NCBI GenBank assembly: GCA_029204225.1
Contig: CM055103.1
Location: forward strand, 46,824,703 to 46,884,702
Reading direction: 5' to 3'
Source: Diphasiastrum complanatum
Lineage: Eukaryota > Streptophyta > Lycopodiopsida > Lycopodiales > Lycopodiaceae
DNA: 60,000 bases
Under the pieces are notes generated by a model. That model saw only the letters and a program-made list of their open reading frames with translations, was not told the origin of the DNA and searched no databases. This document shows positions 50,086 to 59,401 of this stretch, in pieces (position 1 is the stretch's first letter; each line of letters begins with the position of its first letter). The translations under genes and the position numbers were made by a program.

Positions 50086-50310
50086 TATTGTCTATCGCCT
50101 TTATTTGGTCATCACTACCACCCTACCTCGTATCATGGTCCCAGAATTTGGATATTTTTACCAAGGTGGACTGAGAATTTGCCATGTGAGGCTGCTATTG
50201 TCCGAGATCTACTGCATCAAATCACAAGAGATGGCACTCCATGTGCTAGTCAGCACGCTGAGGCTGTAGGTGCATTTGCAAAAGTTTCACCTCTTTTTTC
50301 ACTAATTTAA
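50086..50310 (+). CDS. Unidentified ORF or exon-like fragment
   Basis: 74 codons from after TGA to TAA, with no ATG. The part after 50167 (WTENLPCEAAIVRDLLHQIT and onward) looks protein-like in composition. A polypyrimidine-AG TTTTTGCAG ends at 50059, just upstream. I do not recognise a family. The competing frame 50054-50269 is also open, so the coding frame is uncertain. Confidence 0.2.
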   Translation, partial: YCLSPLFGHHYHPTSYHGPRIWIFLPRWTENLPCEAAIVRDLLHQITRDGTPCASQHAEAVGAFAKVSPLFSLI

Positions 50311-50522
50311 AAAAAAATTATAAACACTAACTTACACTACGTCCGAAAGCCATTGTTTTTTTGGCAACATTTTGTTTTGGAACTCGTAAGGAACGTGCGT
50401 TCCGTAGGCATTCCGAAATGGAATGGGCAACTATGCTCCAACCACCTATTCGTAAAATACCGTTGCGGAAAAACCAGAGGATACAAAATTATATTTTTAT
50501 AGTTTGACTCCAAACACACTTA

Positions 50523-50945
50523 ATGTGTCGTATAGTTCATAAAAACATGCATGCAAACTTAAATTATGAGCAGCATGCAGCCAACCTAGATTATCAACAA
50601 ACTTATACGTGGACAAAAGCACTTCAAATACATGAATGTTTGTTGATGGCACAAAAAGCCTTTGCAACACTTTGCTTCCCATTCTGCTTTCTCCAGGAGC
50701 TTAACCCATTCACGTTCATGCAAGGAACACTCAGAACCGCAAGCCGCGGCAGATATGGATTCATACATGTTGCTGCATATTTACTCGCACTGTGGCACAG
50801 TTTGATTGAAGGCAGGTATCTACACAGTAGTCAAACTATCAAAGGCAGCCAAACTATTGATGAAGGACTAACTATCGATGAAGTATTGATTCAACCAACT
50901 ATCGACAAGTGCTCAAACGTTCAATTCGAACAACTATCAGCTTGA
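50523..50945 (+). CDS. Unidentified ORF, 140 codons
   Basis: This is one of the longest unbroken plus-strand frames outside the mobile elements. The product starts MCRIVHKNMHANL and ends with imperfect repeats (SQTIKG, SQTIDEG, LTIDEV, PTIDK) that come from recurring AACTATC-type DNA repeats. No domain was recognised. Two minus-strand ORFs overlap. It may be chance. Confidence 0.2.
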   Translation: MCRIVHKNMHANLNYEQHAANLDYQQTYTWTKALQIHECLLMAQKAFATLCFPFCFLQELNPFTFMQGTLRTASRGRYGFIHVAAYLLALWHSLIEGRYLHSSQTIKGSQTIDEGLTIDEVLIQPTIDKCSNVQFEQLSA

Positions 50946-51219
50946 ACATCCGAACCTTTGTCATCCTCAACTTCAGCCTACGCGATTCTGACTCAAATCG
51001 ACAAATTGTCGACTGACTTGTTGACGTATCACTCTAAATATAGCTAGTCACCTATAATAGCTATCTACTGCACTATGCAATTGTTTTGACAATGATAGTA
51101 GCCATGATCACCAGTTGTCGAAGTAGCGGGAACCACGACTGTCGTCCACCTTAAATAGTGATAGCCATGATCCGGCACCAAGATCCATAGATGACATAAG
51201 CTCAACGTCTTCATACATT

Positions 51220-51223
<4 letters not shown>
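50946..51223. other. Intergenic, small direct repeats
   Basis: Two related segments, ATGATAGTAGCCATGATCA (51091-51109) and ATAGTGATAGCCATGATCC (51157-51175), repeat. Nothing coding was recognised. Confidence 0.5.

Positions 51224-51252
<29 letters not shown>
51224..51252. repeat. TA microsatellite at the truncated end of the copia element
   Basis: Dinucleotide tract directly abutting the last recognisable copia RT codons (minus strand AKGYAQT). Confidence 0.93.
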
Positions 51253-51255
<3 letters not shown>

Positions 51256-51440
51256 TGTGCATACCCTTTTGCTACAAACCGGGCCTTGAAGCACTCAATG
51301 CTACCATCAGCTACAAACTTGAGCTTAAAAATCCATTTAGCTCCGATAGCTTGTCGTCCTTCAAGTAGTAGGTGCTGGAGAGTCCATGTGTCATTGGCCA
51401 TGATTGATTTATGCTCTTCATGCATAGACTGAAGCCAACT
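51253..51440 (-). pseudogene. Copia reverse transcriptase, N-terminal part
   Basis: Reads MHEEHKSIMANDTWTL, then GRQAIGAKWIFKLKFVADGS and KARFVAKGYAQ, the standard opening of copia RT. Ends at the microsatellite before the SFxxV and YVDD motifs. Confidence 0.9.
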
Positions 51441-51719
51441 TTCTTTCTATGGGCTGTCAAGTGCTTCAGTTACAGTGTCTGGTCCCTGAATGTCTTTCAT
51501 GCTTGTGTTAATCAATAAGCTTTCTTTATCATAACGGGTTGGTGCATGTCTTTCTCAGGTGGATATTCAAACATTTGGTGTCATTTCAGGTGGTGGTTCA
51601 TGAATATTCTCTCCTAGAGTCATTTCTTCCCTTTGGTTGTTGGTTGTTGGAGCAGGTTGTGAATAATTATAGATCCTGAATCAGTAGGTTCTTGAAGTGT
51701 GCTGATTGAGGCTTCACAG

Positions 51720-51960
51720 GCAGGAAAATCTATCTCATCAAATTGCACATCCCTACTATGGATGATGCATTTTGAAGCTTGATCATAAAGCCGATATCCC
51801 TTGGAAGTATCACAATATCCAAGAAAGATACAAGGTATACTTTTGGGACTGACTTTGGATCGCCAATCATCTTGGTGTGCATAACAACGGCATCCAAAAA
51901 TATGAAATGCTCAACATTTGGACATTGGCCAGAGACCACAGTTCGTTGCTAGGAGAATGA
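51720..51960 (-). pseudogene. Copia integrase C-terminal block, second version
   Basis: Across frame changes the minus strand gives FGCRCYAH, KSIPCIFLGYCDTSKGYRLYD and SRDVQFDE, the conserved copia block (FGC.AY.H ... KC.FLGY....KGYRLYD ... SRDV.F.E). It follows a complete first version in 52010-52230. Confidence 0.82.
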
Positions 51961-52009
51961 AATCTGATAGCAGAGTTAGGTGAACAATTATAAATGACAG
52001 TCTGACATC
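51961..52009 (-). other. Junction between the two integrase blocks
   Basis: Short segment where the first integrase block loses similarity and the second begins. Likely recombination or insertion joint. Confidence 0.4.
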
Positions 52010-52230
52010 TATGACAGTCTTTACATGATTAGTCTCTGGCATATAGATCCTGTAGTATGATGAATGAATGTCATATCCTACAAGGTATCCTTGCTTGACT
52101 TTTTCATCCAGTTTCTTTCAAAGCTTGTCAAGAATGTGTGCATATGCAACACACCCAAAGACACATACATGTGTTAGACTAGGCTTGTTACCCCACCACA
52201 CTTCATCTGGAGTGGTGTGAGGAACTCCTG
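52010..52230 (-). pseudogene. Copia integrase C-terminal block, first version
   Basis: The minus strand gives TPDEVWWGNKPSLTH, VFGCVAYAHI and KLDEKVKQGYLVGYD followed by YRIYMPETN. TGA interrupts after DKL. Confidence 0.82.
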
Positions 52231-52460
52231 ATAGACCACATCAAAGGTCCACAAATGTCGGAGTGTACTAACTCCAAGAGCTCTGTTGCTCTAAAGGAAT
52301 CCATGATGAAGGGTGTACGAGACATCTTTCCTTTATAGGATGTCGAATTGGTTGCAACTTTGATGCTAACTCCTATGAATGCACCATGTTGGCTTGCTTT
52401 GCACAGTGCCATCAGGTTCATATGACACGATCTCCTGTGCCATAGAACATTCGTCAAATT
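52231..52460 (-). pseudogene. Copia GAG-pre-integrase region and integrase start
   Basis: LWHRRSCHMNLMALC is the GAG-pre-integrase signature (LWHRRLGH in functional elements). ELLELVHSDICGPL opens the integrase core with its first Asp. The rest of the core (second Asp and Glu) is missing between here and 52230. Confidence 0.87.
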
Positions 52461-52599
52461 ATGGACTTCATGAGCCAGCCCTATCGGTAGGCATACCCTA
52501 AAATGTTATAGGTTTTTTCAATGTCTTCCCTGAGTGTTTAATGTACTAGTGCTGGTATCATTCAAATTGCATGTTTCATTTGTAAATGTCACACGCATG

Positions 52600-52850
52600 T
52601 TTGCATATGCTATCCTTGCAACCAATAGCAGATCTTTCTACAATGTAGGCACATACAGGATGTCGTCTAGTCTTCTGTTTTCGCCATTGGTGTTGAGCCA
52701 TAACACTCCAGTTCCATTTACTTCATGTCTTGATCCATAGATTGTCAAAAGTCAGCAATGATCTATCTGGTTGTCACAAAATGGATGTTGCACCTGAATC
52801 AAGAATGACTTTTTGAAACTTGGTTTAGGATGTAGCACACACATCAGTGC
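52600..52850 (-). pseudogene. Copia protease pseudogene
   Basis: VILDSGATSIL at about 52780-52810 (LDSGA at 52789-52803) is the copia retropepsin site. TGA follows directly. Confidence 0.8.
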
Positions 52851-52878
52851 ATAAATAAACAATTGAGTTTTTGCTTGC

Positions 52879-53090
52879 TCATTCTTCAGCCATCTTGGAG
52901 AATTTTGGTTCCTCCATGTAGAAAGAACTATTGTTGTTCTCTTGTTTGTTCTGAGCTTGTTTACTCCTTGGATTTTGATAGCAGTCCATGGCTGCATGAC
53001 CTTTCTTATGACAGTGGATGCATTCTATCTTGGGATTAAGCCAACATGTATCAGCAGTTTGGACTTCATGTCTGCATCTCACACATGTCT
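52879..53090 (-). pseudogene. Copia gag C-terminus with zinc knuckle
   Basis: CCHC knuckle CIHCHKKGHAAMDC at 52981-53022, preceded by a second Cys/His cluster (RCRHEVQTADTC). Confidence 0.85.
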
Positions 53091-53289
53091 TGTTGTCACC
53101 ACCTTGTTGCTTTTGCTTGCTTTTGCCTTTCCACTTGCCCCTTTGGCCTCCCTCTGTCTACTGATTTCGATCTTGCCTTTGGTCTAACTCCCTCTTAGGT
53201 TGGAACTTCTTTTTCTACTTCTCTTTATTGTTGTAGAGAGCTTGATCGCAGGTGTCCTTGTCATCAAGGTGTTCACAAGCATCCACTTC

Positions 53290-53850
53290 TTACCTGATTT
53301 TGATCGCAGCCTTCTCAAGTGTCATTTGTGAATCTTTAGCCAGCAAAGTTCGGGTTGTTTGAAATCTCAGTAGAGCACGTAGAAGGTAGGTGAGCTGCTT
53401 CTCTACTGAGATCGCATGTTCTATTTCAGCATTGTGTAATGACAGGAATAGATCCTTCATTCTTCTGATAAAGGACGTGAGATCTTTGCCATCCCATCTC
53501 AGATAAGTTGGCCGGTCTTCTAAATTTCTGATCTGACTTCGCAATTTAGATTGGAACTTAGCTAGTAATGCATCCCACATCTCTCTTGCATTAGAGATTG
53601 TTGCATAGTCAAGTGTGATGCTATCTTCAATGGAAGAAGACATGACATCTATTGCTTTGTCATTATTTTCTTTCCACTCTTGAAGCTCCTTGCCTGTGCT
53701 AGTAAGCATCTCTTATGTTCCTTTGACCCAATGTCATAGACCTTCTCCTTTCAAGATGAGAGAAGTGTTTACCTTCCATGCTAGGAAGTTAGTCCTGGAG
53801 GACTCAAGAACTATGCATATCTTCGATTGTATACTGCTTATGGATGCCAT
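53290..53850 (-). pseudogene. gag: Copia gag (UBN2-type) pseudogene
   Basis: The ATG at 53850 opens MASISSIQSKI, then NFLAWKVNTSLILKGEGL as in copia gag, followed by TGA where Trp is usual. The main frame 53709-53290 contains TISNAREMWDALLAKFQSK and LTSFIRRMKDLF, as in the gag-polypeptide of LTR copia-type. Confidence 0.87.
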
Positions 53851-53916
53851 TGTCGCGAATAATGGTTCAGCTTGAATCAAACTCTCTGATAACCTTCTAG
53901 CTCTGATAACCTACTT

Positions 53917-53928
53917 GCTTTGATACCA
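53917..53928 (-). promoter_or_regulatory. Primer-binding site of the copia element
   Basis: The minus strand reads TGGTATCAAAGC four bases after the LTR end ATTCCA. Confidence 0.85.
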
Positions 53929-53932
53929 CTAA

Positions 53933-54570
53933 TGGAATCTAGATGTGTGAAAAGAAACAAAAATGCACGTTGAATACACATGAATAATGAACTAGCATTA
54001 AGCATTCAAGATTATACACAAAAAGTGCAAATAGCATTTGTATTACATCAATGATATTTGAGCGCAAGAGACTCTTTATTTCTTATGAACAATCGATTGG
54101 TCTCACTTACTAGCGGACACAATCAACAATCTATGCTTAACCCATGAAACACTACACGTTGGTTCTAAACTTCTCTCTCTCATTCATCCTCTTTATATAG
54201 GAACAGAGGAGAGGGAAATTATGCTAATCATTTGATTACAAGAACTGATTTACCACGTTTCTAACGGCTTCCAATTTGTTGTCATTTTCCTCCATGGATT
54301 TCATTCTCCATGTAGTACTTTGGTTGATCTTCCCTGTCCATTAGTCATGAAGATTCGCCGTTTTGTGCAGTCGTCTGTGGCCGCAATTCTCTTTTTGCGG
54401 TTTTTCGTGGTCATGAACTGTATTGCATACTGGCTGCAATCGTTCCCTTCGTGATGGCCTTCTTCGGTCTTCGCTAGCAGATTACAATCGTTGACATTGC
54501 GGCTTTCTTTGGTTTGGTTTGTAATGAACCGTATGCTGAAGACTTTTAGTTGTCCAACTTGAAGTGTCAA
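53933..54570 (-). repeat. 5' LTR of the copia element
   Basis: The 3' end (CA at 53933-53934) is set by the PBS. The 5' end near 54570 is tentative (TGACACTTC on the minus strand). A TATA box candidate CTATATAAAG on the minus strand lies at about 54190-54199. Confidence 0.6.
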
Positions 54571-54637
54571 AAGCTAGTTGTTGTTCAGTGGTATGGTAGC
54601 ATAGCAAGGTGTGAATAAACAAAGAAGCATCCATGAG

Positions 54638-55572
54638 AGAGAGATACAAGACTGCACTTAGTTCCTCTTGACAAAGCAAGACTGAAGTTTTTTAAAGCCT
54701 TTATTCATAATCCAACAAGGTAAAGTATAGTTGAAAAGTAAAATATAGTACTAAAAAACACCAAAAAGCATAACCACTTTCAAGTCGTTTAGCTGATACC
54801 TACCACCATTCCACAAAACAAAACCGCTCAAATTAGTTTAGTGAGGAAGACAGGTGTCATGGCTTAGAGTGACAATTGTTATTCATGTCCAAAAGAAGTT
54901 ATACTACTTAACAGCTTTGCATAGCATTTTAAAAGATAGTCTAGTCTTTCCAATCCGATAATGTTTTTGGCGATAGGACAAGCCGTTATATCACCGTATC
55001 AAGGTGAGTGCCATGTTGATCATTACAATCAGTTGGTCCATATCAGTTCGTTTTTAGTAATAACCGAGTATGAAAAGTTTAAACCATTTTTAATTTTCTT
55101 AGCCAAAAGTCTTGGTGTGGACAGGTGTGCTGGTATTAGGGCAAATCCATGCCATGATAACCCAAGTGACCCATATAGAGCAAGGTATGTCATGCACTGT
55201 TGTCCATACTCCTGAACATATCCATGTTTATCAGTTGTATCCCACCAAACGTCTAATAGCACCTATTAGGGTGAGTTTAAAATTTACTATGCTTGACTGT
55301 ATGATTATCTCTACGCAAAGTCATGCAATATAGAAATCATAAGTCAACCATGGTATACGGACACACTTTGGATAGACATAATTAATTATGAGTGAGATTT
55401 TTCCAACGTTTCTACAAGGTATTAGGGCAGATCCGTGCCGTTCTAACCCTTTCATAGAAACTACGTATCTTACGCATATCCGTGCTGTCTAAGACCATTA
55501 TATTGGAGTCCCCACTGTAAGGGTTTTTTTTTACAGAGGTTTCTTAAAGAATCAATTAGTTGCTCAACTTTA
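54638..55572 (-). repeat. Direct repeat A (3' pseudo-LTR)
   Basis: 935 bp, highly similar to 57922-58858 with scattered substitutions and small indels, clearly older than the tandem array copies. Contains an internal degenerate duplication (55132-55153 and 55418-55440, both with TATTAGGGC and ATCC). The ORFs at 54961-55215 and 55029-55262 are not recognisable proteins. Confidence 0.92.
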
Positions 55573-55604
55573 ATTAGTTACTTGGATCTTGTATTTTTGA
55601 AGGG

Positions 55605-55669
55605 TAGTGCATCAGTTGTTGTCCATTGTCCGATAGCGAAGTAGGGTAAAGGTAAAGGAAGGAGCACCC

Positions 55670-55670
<1 letters not shown>
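55605..55670 (-). repeat. Short segment related to 54572-54640
   Basis: AGTTGTTGT...ATAGC...ACCCATGAGAGAG resembles the segment just outside repeat A on its other side. Their minus-strand readings LSLMGAPSFTFTLLRYRT and LSLMDASLFIHTLLCYHT align. So repeat A is flanked on both sides by related sequence. Confidence 0.5.

Positions 55671-55671
<1 letters not shown>

Positions 55672-55707
<36 letters not shown>
55672..55707. repeat. GA microsatellite
   Basis: Pure GA repeat of 36 bases between RT remnant and repeat A. Confidence 0.97.
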
Positions 55708-55709
<2 letters not shown>

Positions 55710-55771
55710 CCACCAACCGTCGCACAGTTAGTGAATCCCTTCGAAGACAGTTAGCTCCCCGTAAAGAATAG

Positions 55772-56422
55772 CTAACTGCCCGCCAAAAGACAATCAATAT
55801 CATGTGGTAATGAGTAAGACAAACCAGGAAATACTTCAAAGATGAGTAGCTTATTGATGATAAGGCATAGCTTATCCCTCATAAATCCATTTTTTTGAAA
55901 AGCATCAACCAAAATTCCGAGCTCATTTATGAATGTATTTTGTTTGTTACAATAGTACATTGCAGCAATAATCTGTGAAACAATAACCTTATATGAATTG
56001 TAGATTGGTCTATTTGAAGCCAGCTGTATATATTGCAAAAAGAAAGATAATTCTCTTCTTTTGTCAAACTTTGGAAGATGTGTTAGACCAGAATTTTGAT
56101 CCAAGTCAATGGATATATTTAAAAAGCTGGTACCTTCTGAAGTTTTCCTTTCTATTTCTAGAAAGTCTAATGAGTAGATCTAGTATGGCATTTCAGGGGT
56201 CCTAGTTTGTGTTTTATCCATAAAAATCTGAATATTAGGGTCATTGATAAAACATATGTCATCAATGTATCTGAAATAATGTATGAAAGTAGTCTCAAAA
56301 ACTCTATTACGGTAACATAAATGTAAAAAATGTCTCCTTGTGTCACTGCTAGTGGTGAACTGGATACGGCCGGTCGCTGATATACTAATTTCCCTTCTAA
56401 CTATCTCGTCTTCATCCTGCAC
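55772..56422 (-). pseudogene. Penelope-like reverse transcriptase, palm and C-terminal part
   Basis: From 56422 leftward the frame reads FETTFIHYFRYIDDICFIND (active site YIDD at 56258-56269), then a TAG at about 56180-56182, then on in the same frame to FLNISIDLDQN and the block NRPIYNSYKVIVSQIIAAMY (from 56014) with C and FINELGILVDAFQKNGF after it. In Penelope-like RTs the catalytic RY[VI]DDI is followed by a FLD-type strand and an R..C......F..EL..L...F..NG[FY] helix region, as seen here. No endonuclease domain follows before the GA tract. Confidence 0.65.
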
Positions 56423-57921
56423 ATCGATTAGGATTTGTAAAAGTTTAGTTTTTTTATTGTTAGATCATCTTTGGTGCCACTACTTTATCATTCCTTTCCT
56501 TTGTAATCTGAAAACTGCTTTTTCTTTCATGTTCATGATCTAGAAATGACTGAATTCAGATTATTGAGATTTAAAGAGCCAGTTCTTTTGTTCAAGTTTT
56601 GGAGGTACTTATCTTGGAGGGTAGAAAAACTAGGTCATTTTAGATGACGCTCTATTTCTCGGATGTTTTCAGCATCTCCCAAAGTTGCAAGAAGTTTAGA
56701 AGAGGAATCTTTTGCAAGTTCAATGGAAATGTCAGTCATGTATTGGTGGATAAAGAGAAAAGTCAGGTGTGATTTCACTACATCCCTAGCAGGTTTATGA
56801 AGCCACATAATAAATGCATTCATCTGATTTTGAAGGGAAGCACTAGGAAAGAACTTGGCTAGTTATTCATCATGAACCAGATAGCATGGTCAAACCAAAT
56901 GATGGAAGAGCTGTTTTTGTATTTTTCACCACATCTACATTTAAAAAAGGTCTTTTCCAATTCCAGATTCTGGCCTAGTTAAGGTTCATTCTATTGAAAC
57001 TAGTCTCAAAGTGGCCTCTAATTTGGCCCAGGTTTTCTCGGACAAACAACATGATGGTTCAAATTTGTTCATACGAATGATGGTGTCAAAAGAAACAGGG
57101 GTCTCAAGTGAAGGATTTTTATGCATGGTGGCCAACTTGCAGACTTGTATTTCTTTTTCTGTCAAATGAGTCGTCATGATCCAAAGATCGATAGGGATGG
57201 GTGACAGAAGGCAGACTCCAAAGTTTATAAGACGTGAGAGGCGGATTGTACTCAATAATTCTGCCAGGAACAAAGGGTACTTGACAGCTTTTAGATTGGC
57301 AAAAGTCATAAGAAGAGAGGTCACCAATGTCGCAAATGTCTTGAGAGAAGATCTCAAGCTGAGAGGCACTATCCTCATCAAGGTCATTAGTAAAGATTAA
57401 AGGATGTGGTGATAGAGGAGCATCAGACACAGTAGGGGAAGGATAGCACGAGTAATACCATTTTCATTCTCCAAGCACATGAACACTTTTCTAATGTGCA
57501 TATTACATAACTTTTTCTCTTCCTCAAATTTTTTAACGAAATCATTAAGACAATTATCCACTAAGCTCAAAGTGTCTTTCTTCTTAACAAACTCAAGATA
57601 AATCTTTATCCAGTCAATAGTTTCAAGCAAATCAATAAAAAAAAGAACATTATCCTCAGGTCCAGTAGAAGAACAAGTAGCCCTATCAGTGTTAATGACA
57701 AATTTATGCATCTCAACGGCTTTTTCATACAACAAATCAGTGTCTGAACAAAATGGTCAGGTGGAGGAAGGAGATCCCCATAACCCAAAAGAGGAAGCAT
57801 CCTGAATCCATCCTAAACCATAAAAACATACCTTTATTAACTTATGAATCGGATAAAAGGTAAAAGCTTTAGTACTATCCCAACCAAGGAATAGGCAAAT
57901 TTAAACCACCAGGATGCATAA
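56423..57921 (-). pseudogene. N-terminal part of the Penelope-like ORF, heavily broken
   Basis: Successive minus-strand fragments (57735-57397, 57430-57119, 57387-56986, 56823-56635) read as one broken ORF. The first, with FIDLLETIDWIKIYLEFVKK, is helical and charged. MHKNP near 57105-57119 might be the HKNP motif of RT block 2, weakly. RT blocks between this and the YIDD region look deleted or unreadable near 56430-56630. Confidence 0.45.
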
Positions 57922-58858
57922 AGAGAGATACAAGACTGCCCTTAGCTCCTCTTGACAAAGCAAGACTGAAGCTTTTTAAAGCCTTTATTCATCATCCAAC
58001 GAGGTAAAGTATAACTGAAAAGTAAAATTTAGTACTAAAAAACACCATAAAGCATAACCACTCTCAAGTCGTCTAGCTGATATTTGCCACCATCCCACAA
58101 AACAAAACTGCTCAAATTAGTTTAGTGAGGAAGACAGGTGTCATGTCTCAACGACAGTTGTTATTTATGTCCAAAAGAAGTTATACTACTTAACAGCTTT
58201 GCGTAGCATTTTTAAAATATAGTCCAATCTTCCAATCCGATAGTGTTTTTGGCGATAGACCAAGCCGTTATATCACCGTATCAAGGCAAGTGCCATGCTA
58301 ATCAACTTACGGTCAGTTGGTTTATGTCAGTTCATTTTTAGTGATAACAGAGTATGAAAAGTTTAAACTGTTTTTAATTTTCTTAGCCAAAAGACTTAGT
58401 GTAGACATGTGTGCTGATATTAGGGCAAATCCATGCCATGCTAACCCAAGTGACCCATACAGAGCAAGATATGTCATGCACTGTTGTCCATACTCCTGAG
58501 CATATCCATGCTTTCCAGTTGTATTACACCAACGTCTAAAGTAATACTTATTAGGGTGAGTTTAAGATTTACCATGCTTGATTGCATGATTGTCTCTATG
58601 CAAAGTCATGCAATATAGAAATCATAAATCAACCATGGTATAAGGACAACACTTTGGATAGACATAATTAATTATGAGTGAGATTTTTCCAACATTTCTA
58701 CAAGGTATTAGGGCAGATCCATGCCATTCAAACCCTTTCGTAGAAACTACGTATCTTACACATATCCATGTCGTCTAAGACCATTATATTGGAGTCCCCA
58801 CTATAAGGGTTTTTCTTGACAGAGGTTTCTTAAACAATCAATTAGTTGCTCAACTTTA
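57922..58858 (-). repeat. Direct repeat B (5' pseudo-LTR)
   Basis: 937 bp, partner of 54638-55572. Both end in the same GTTGCTCAACTTTA and then diverge. Carries the same internal degenerate duplication (near 58416 and 58703). Confidence 0.92.
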
Positions 58859-59380
58859 TGGATGTAGTATCTTTTAATATAGTCGTTTTTAAAACAAACT
58901 TTTGTTGAAGAAAAGTAGGTATGACAGAATGCTTCTCCCTTTCTTGTTTGTGCTTCGTAAAAAAACTTGACAACGAAAGGTCATACCTGAATGTTTGTAG
59001 ACGAGGCATCATGGGAGGCTTCTATTGTTGTTTTTTTGTAGAGATTTACTTCTTTATATAATAACGACAAGAGAAAAGTCTTTTCAGTCCATAGCTATGT
59101 TCAAACAATATGTAAAAATGTTTATACAAAGTGTACAGAGTATGCTAAACTGCTTGCTTGTAAAATCTCGGTAGACAACATACCTTTGTTTGGAGTACGA
59201 AGTAATTTGCTTCGAAGTCATTTGAACCAAACTGTGAATGATAATAGGCCATAGTTACCAAACAGTGCTACATTATCACATAAACCGATAAGGATTTAGT
59301 ATCGCATACAAAGTGTAGGTATGTTAGAGAGGATGCAATGATAGATAGTCCAGAGAGTGTATACATTTACTTAAGAGAGC
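58859..59380. other. Intergenic, no gene recognised
   Basis: AT-rich sequence. An inverted pair AGGTATGAC (58917-58925) and GTCATACCT (58980-58988) could form a weak stem. Nothing coding was recognised. Confidence 0.55.
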
Positions 59381-59401
59381 TAGAAAGCCATCTTCTATCC
59401 A

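Larger units (their letters stand above)
51253..54570 (-). mobile_element. Ty1/copia retrotransposon, minus strand, truncated and chimeric
   Basis: Minus-strand order is LTR, PBS, gag, zinc knuckle, protease, integrase, RT start. Integrase before RT defines Ty1/copia. The element is cut inside RT by a TA microsatellite and has no 3' LTR. It carries two non-identical integrase C-terminal blocks in series, so the 3' part probably derives from another copia family. Many stops and frameshifts make it inactive. Confidence 0.9.
54638..58858 (-). mobile_element. Penelope-like element with direct pseudo-LTRs (tentative)
   Basis: A 2.35-kb internal region with a decayed minus-strand reverse transcriptase sits between two direct repeats of about 936 bp. 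The RT has RYIDDI and a C-terminal block typical of Penelope-like elements rather than LTR, LINE or group II RTs. Long direct terminal repeats without PBS are known for Penelope-like elements. No GIY-YIG endonuclease was found. An LTR element is less likely because no PBS, protease, RNase H or integrase is seen. Confidence 0.62.

Noticed and set aside
54638-55572. Hammerhead ribozyme in the pseudo-LTR
   Set aside because: A GAAAC and short stem occur near 55460, but no CTGANGA core could be found on either strand in either repeat.
54638-58858. GIY-YIG endonuclease domain
   Set aside because: No convincing GIY...YIG motif or R/H/E pattern was readable in any minus-strand frame.
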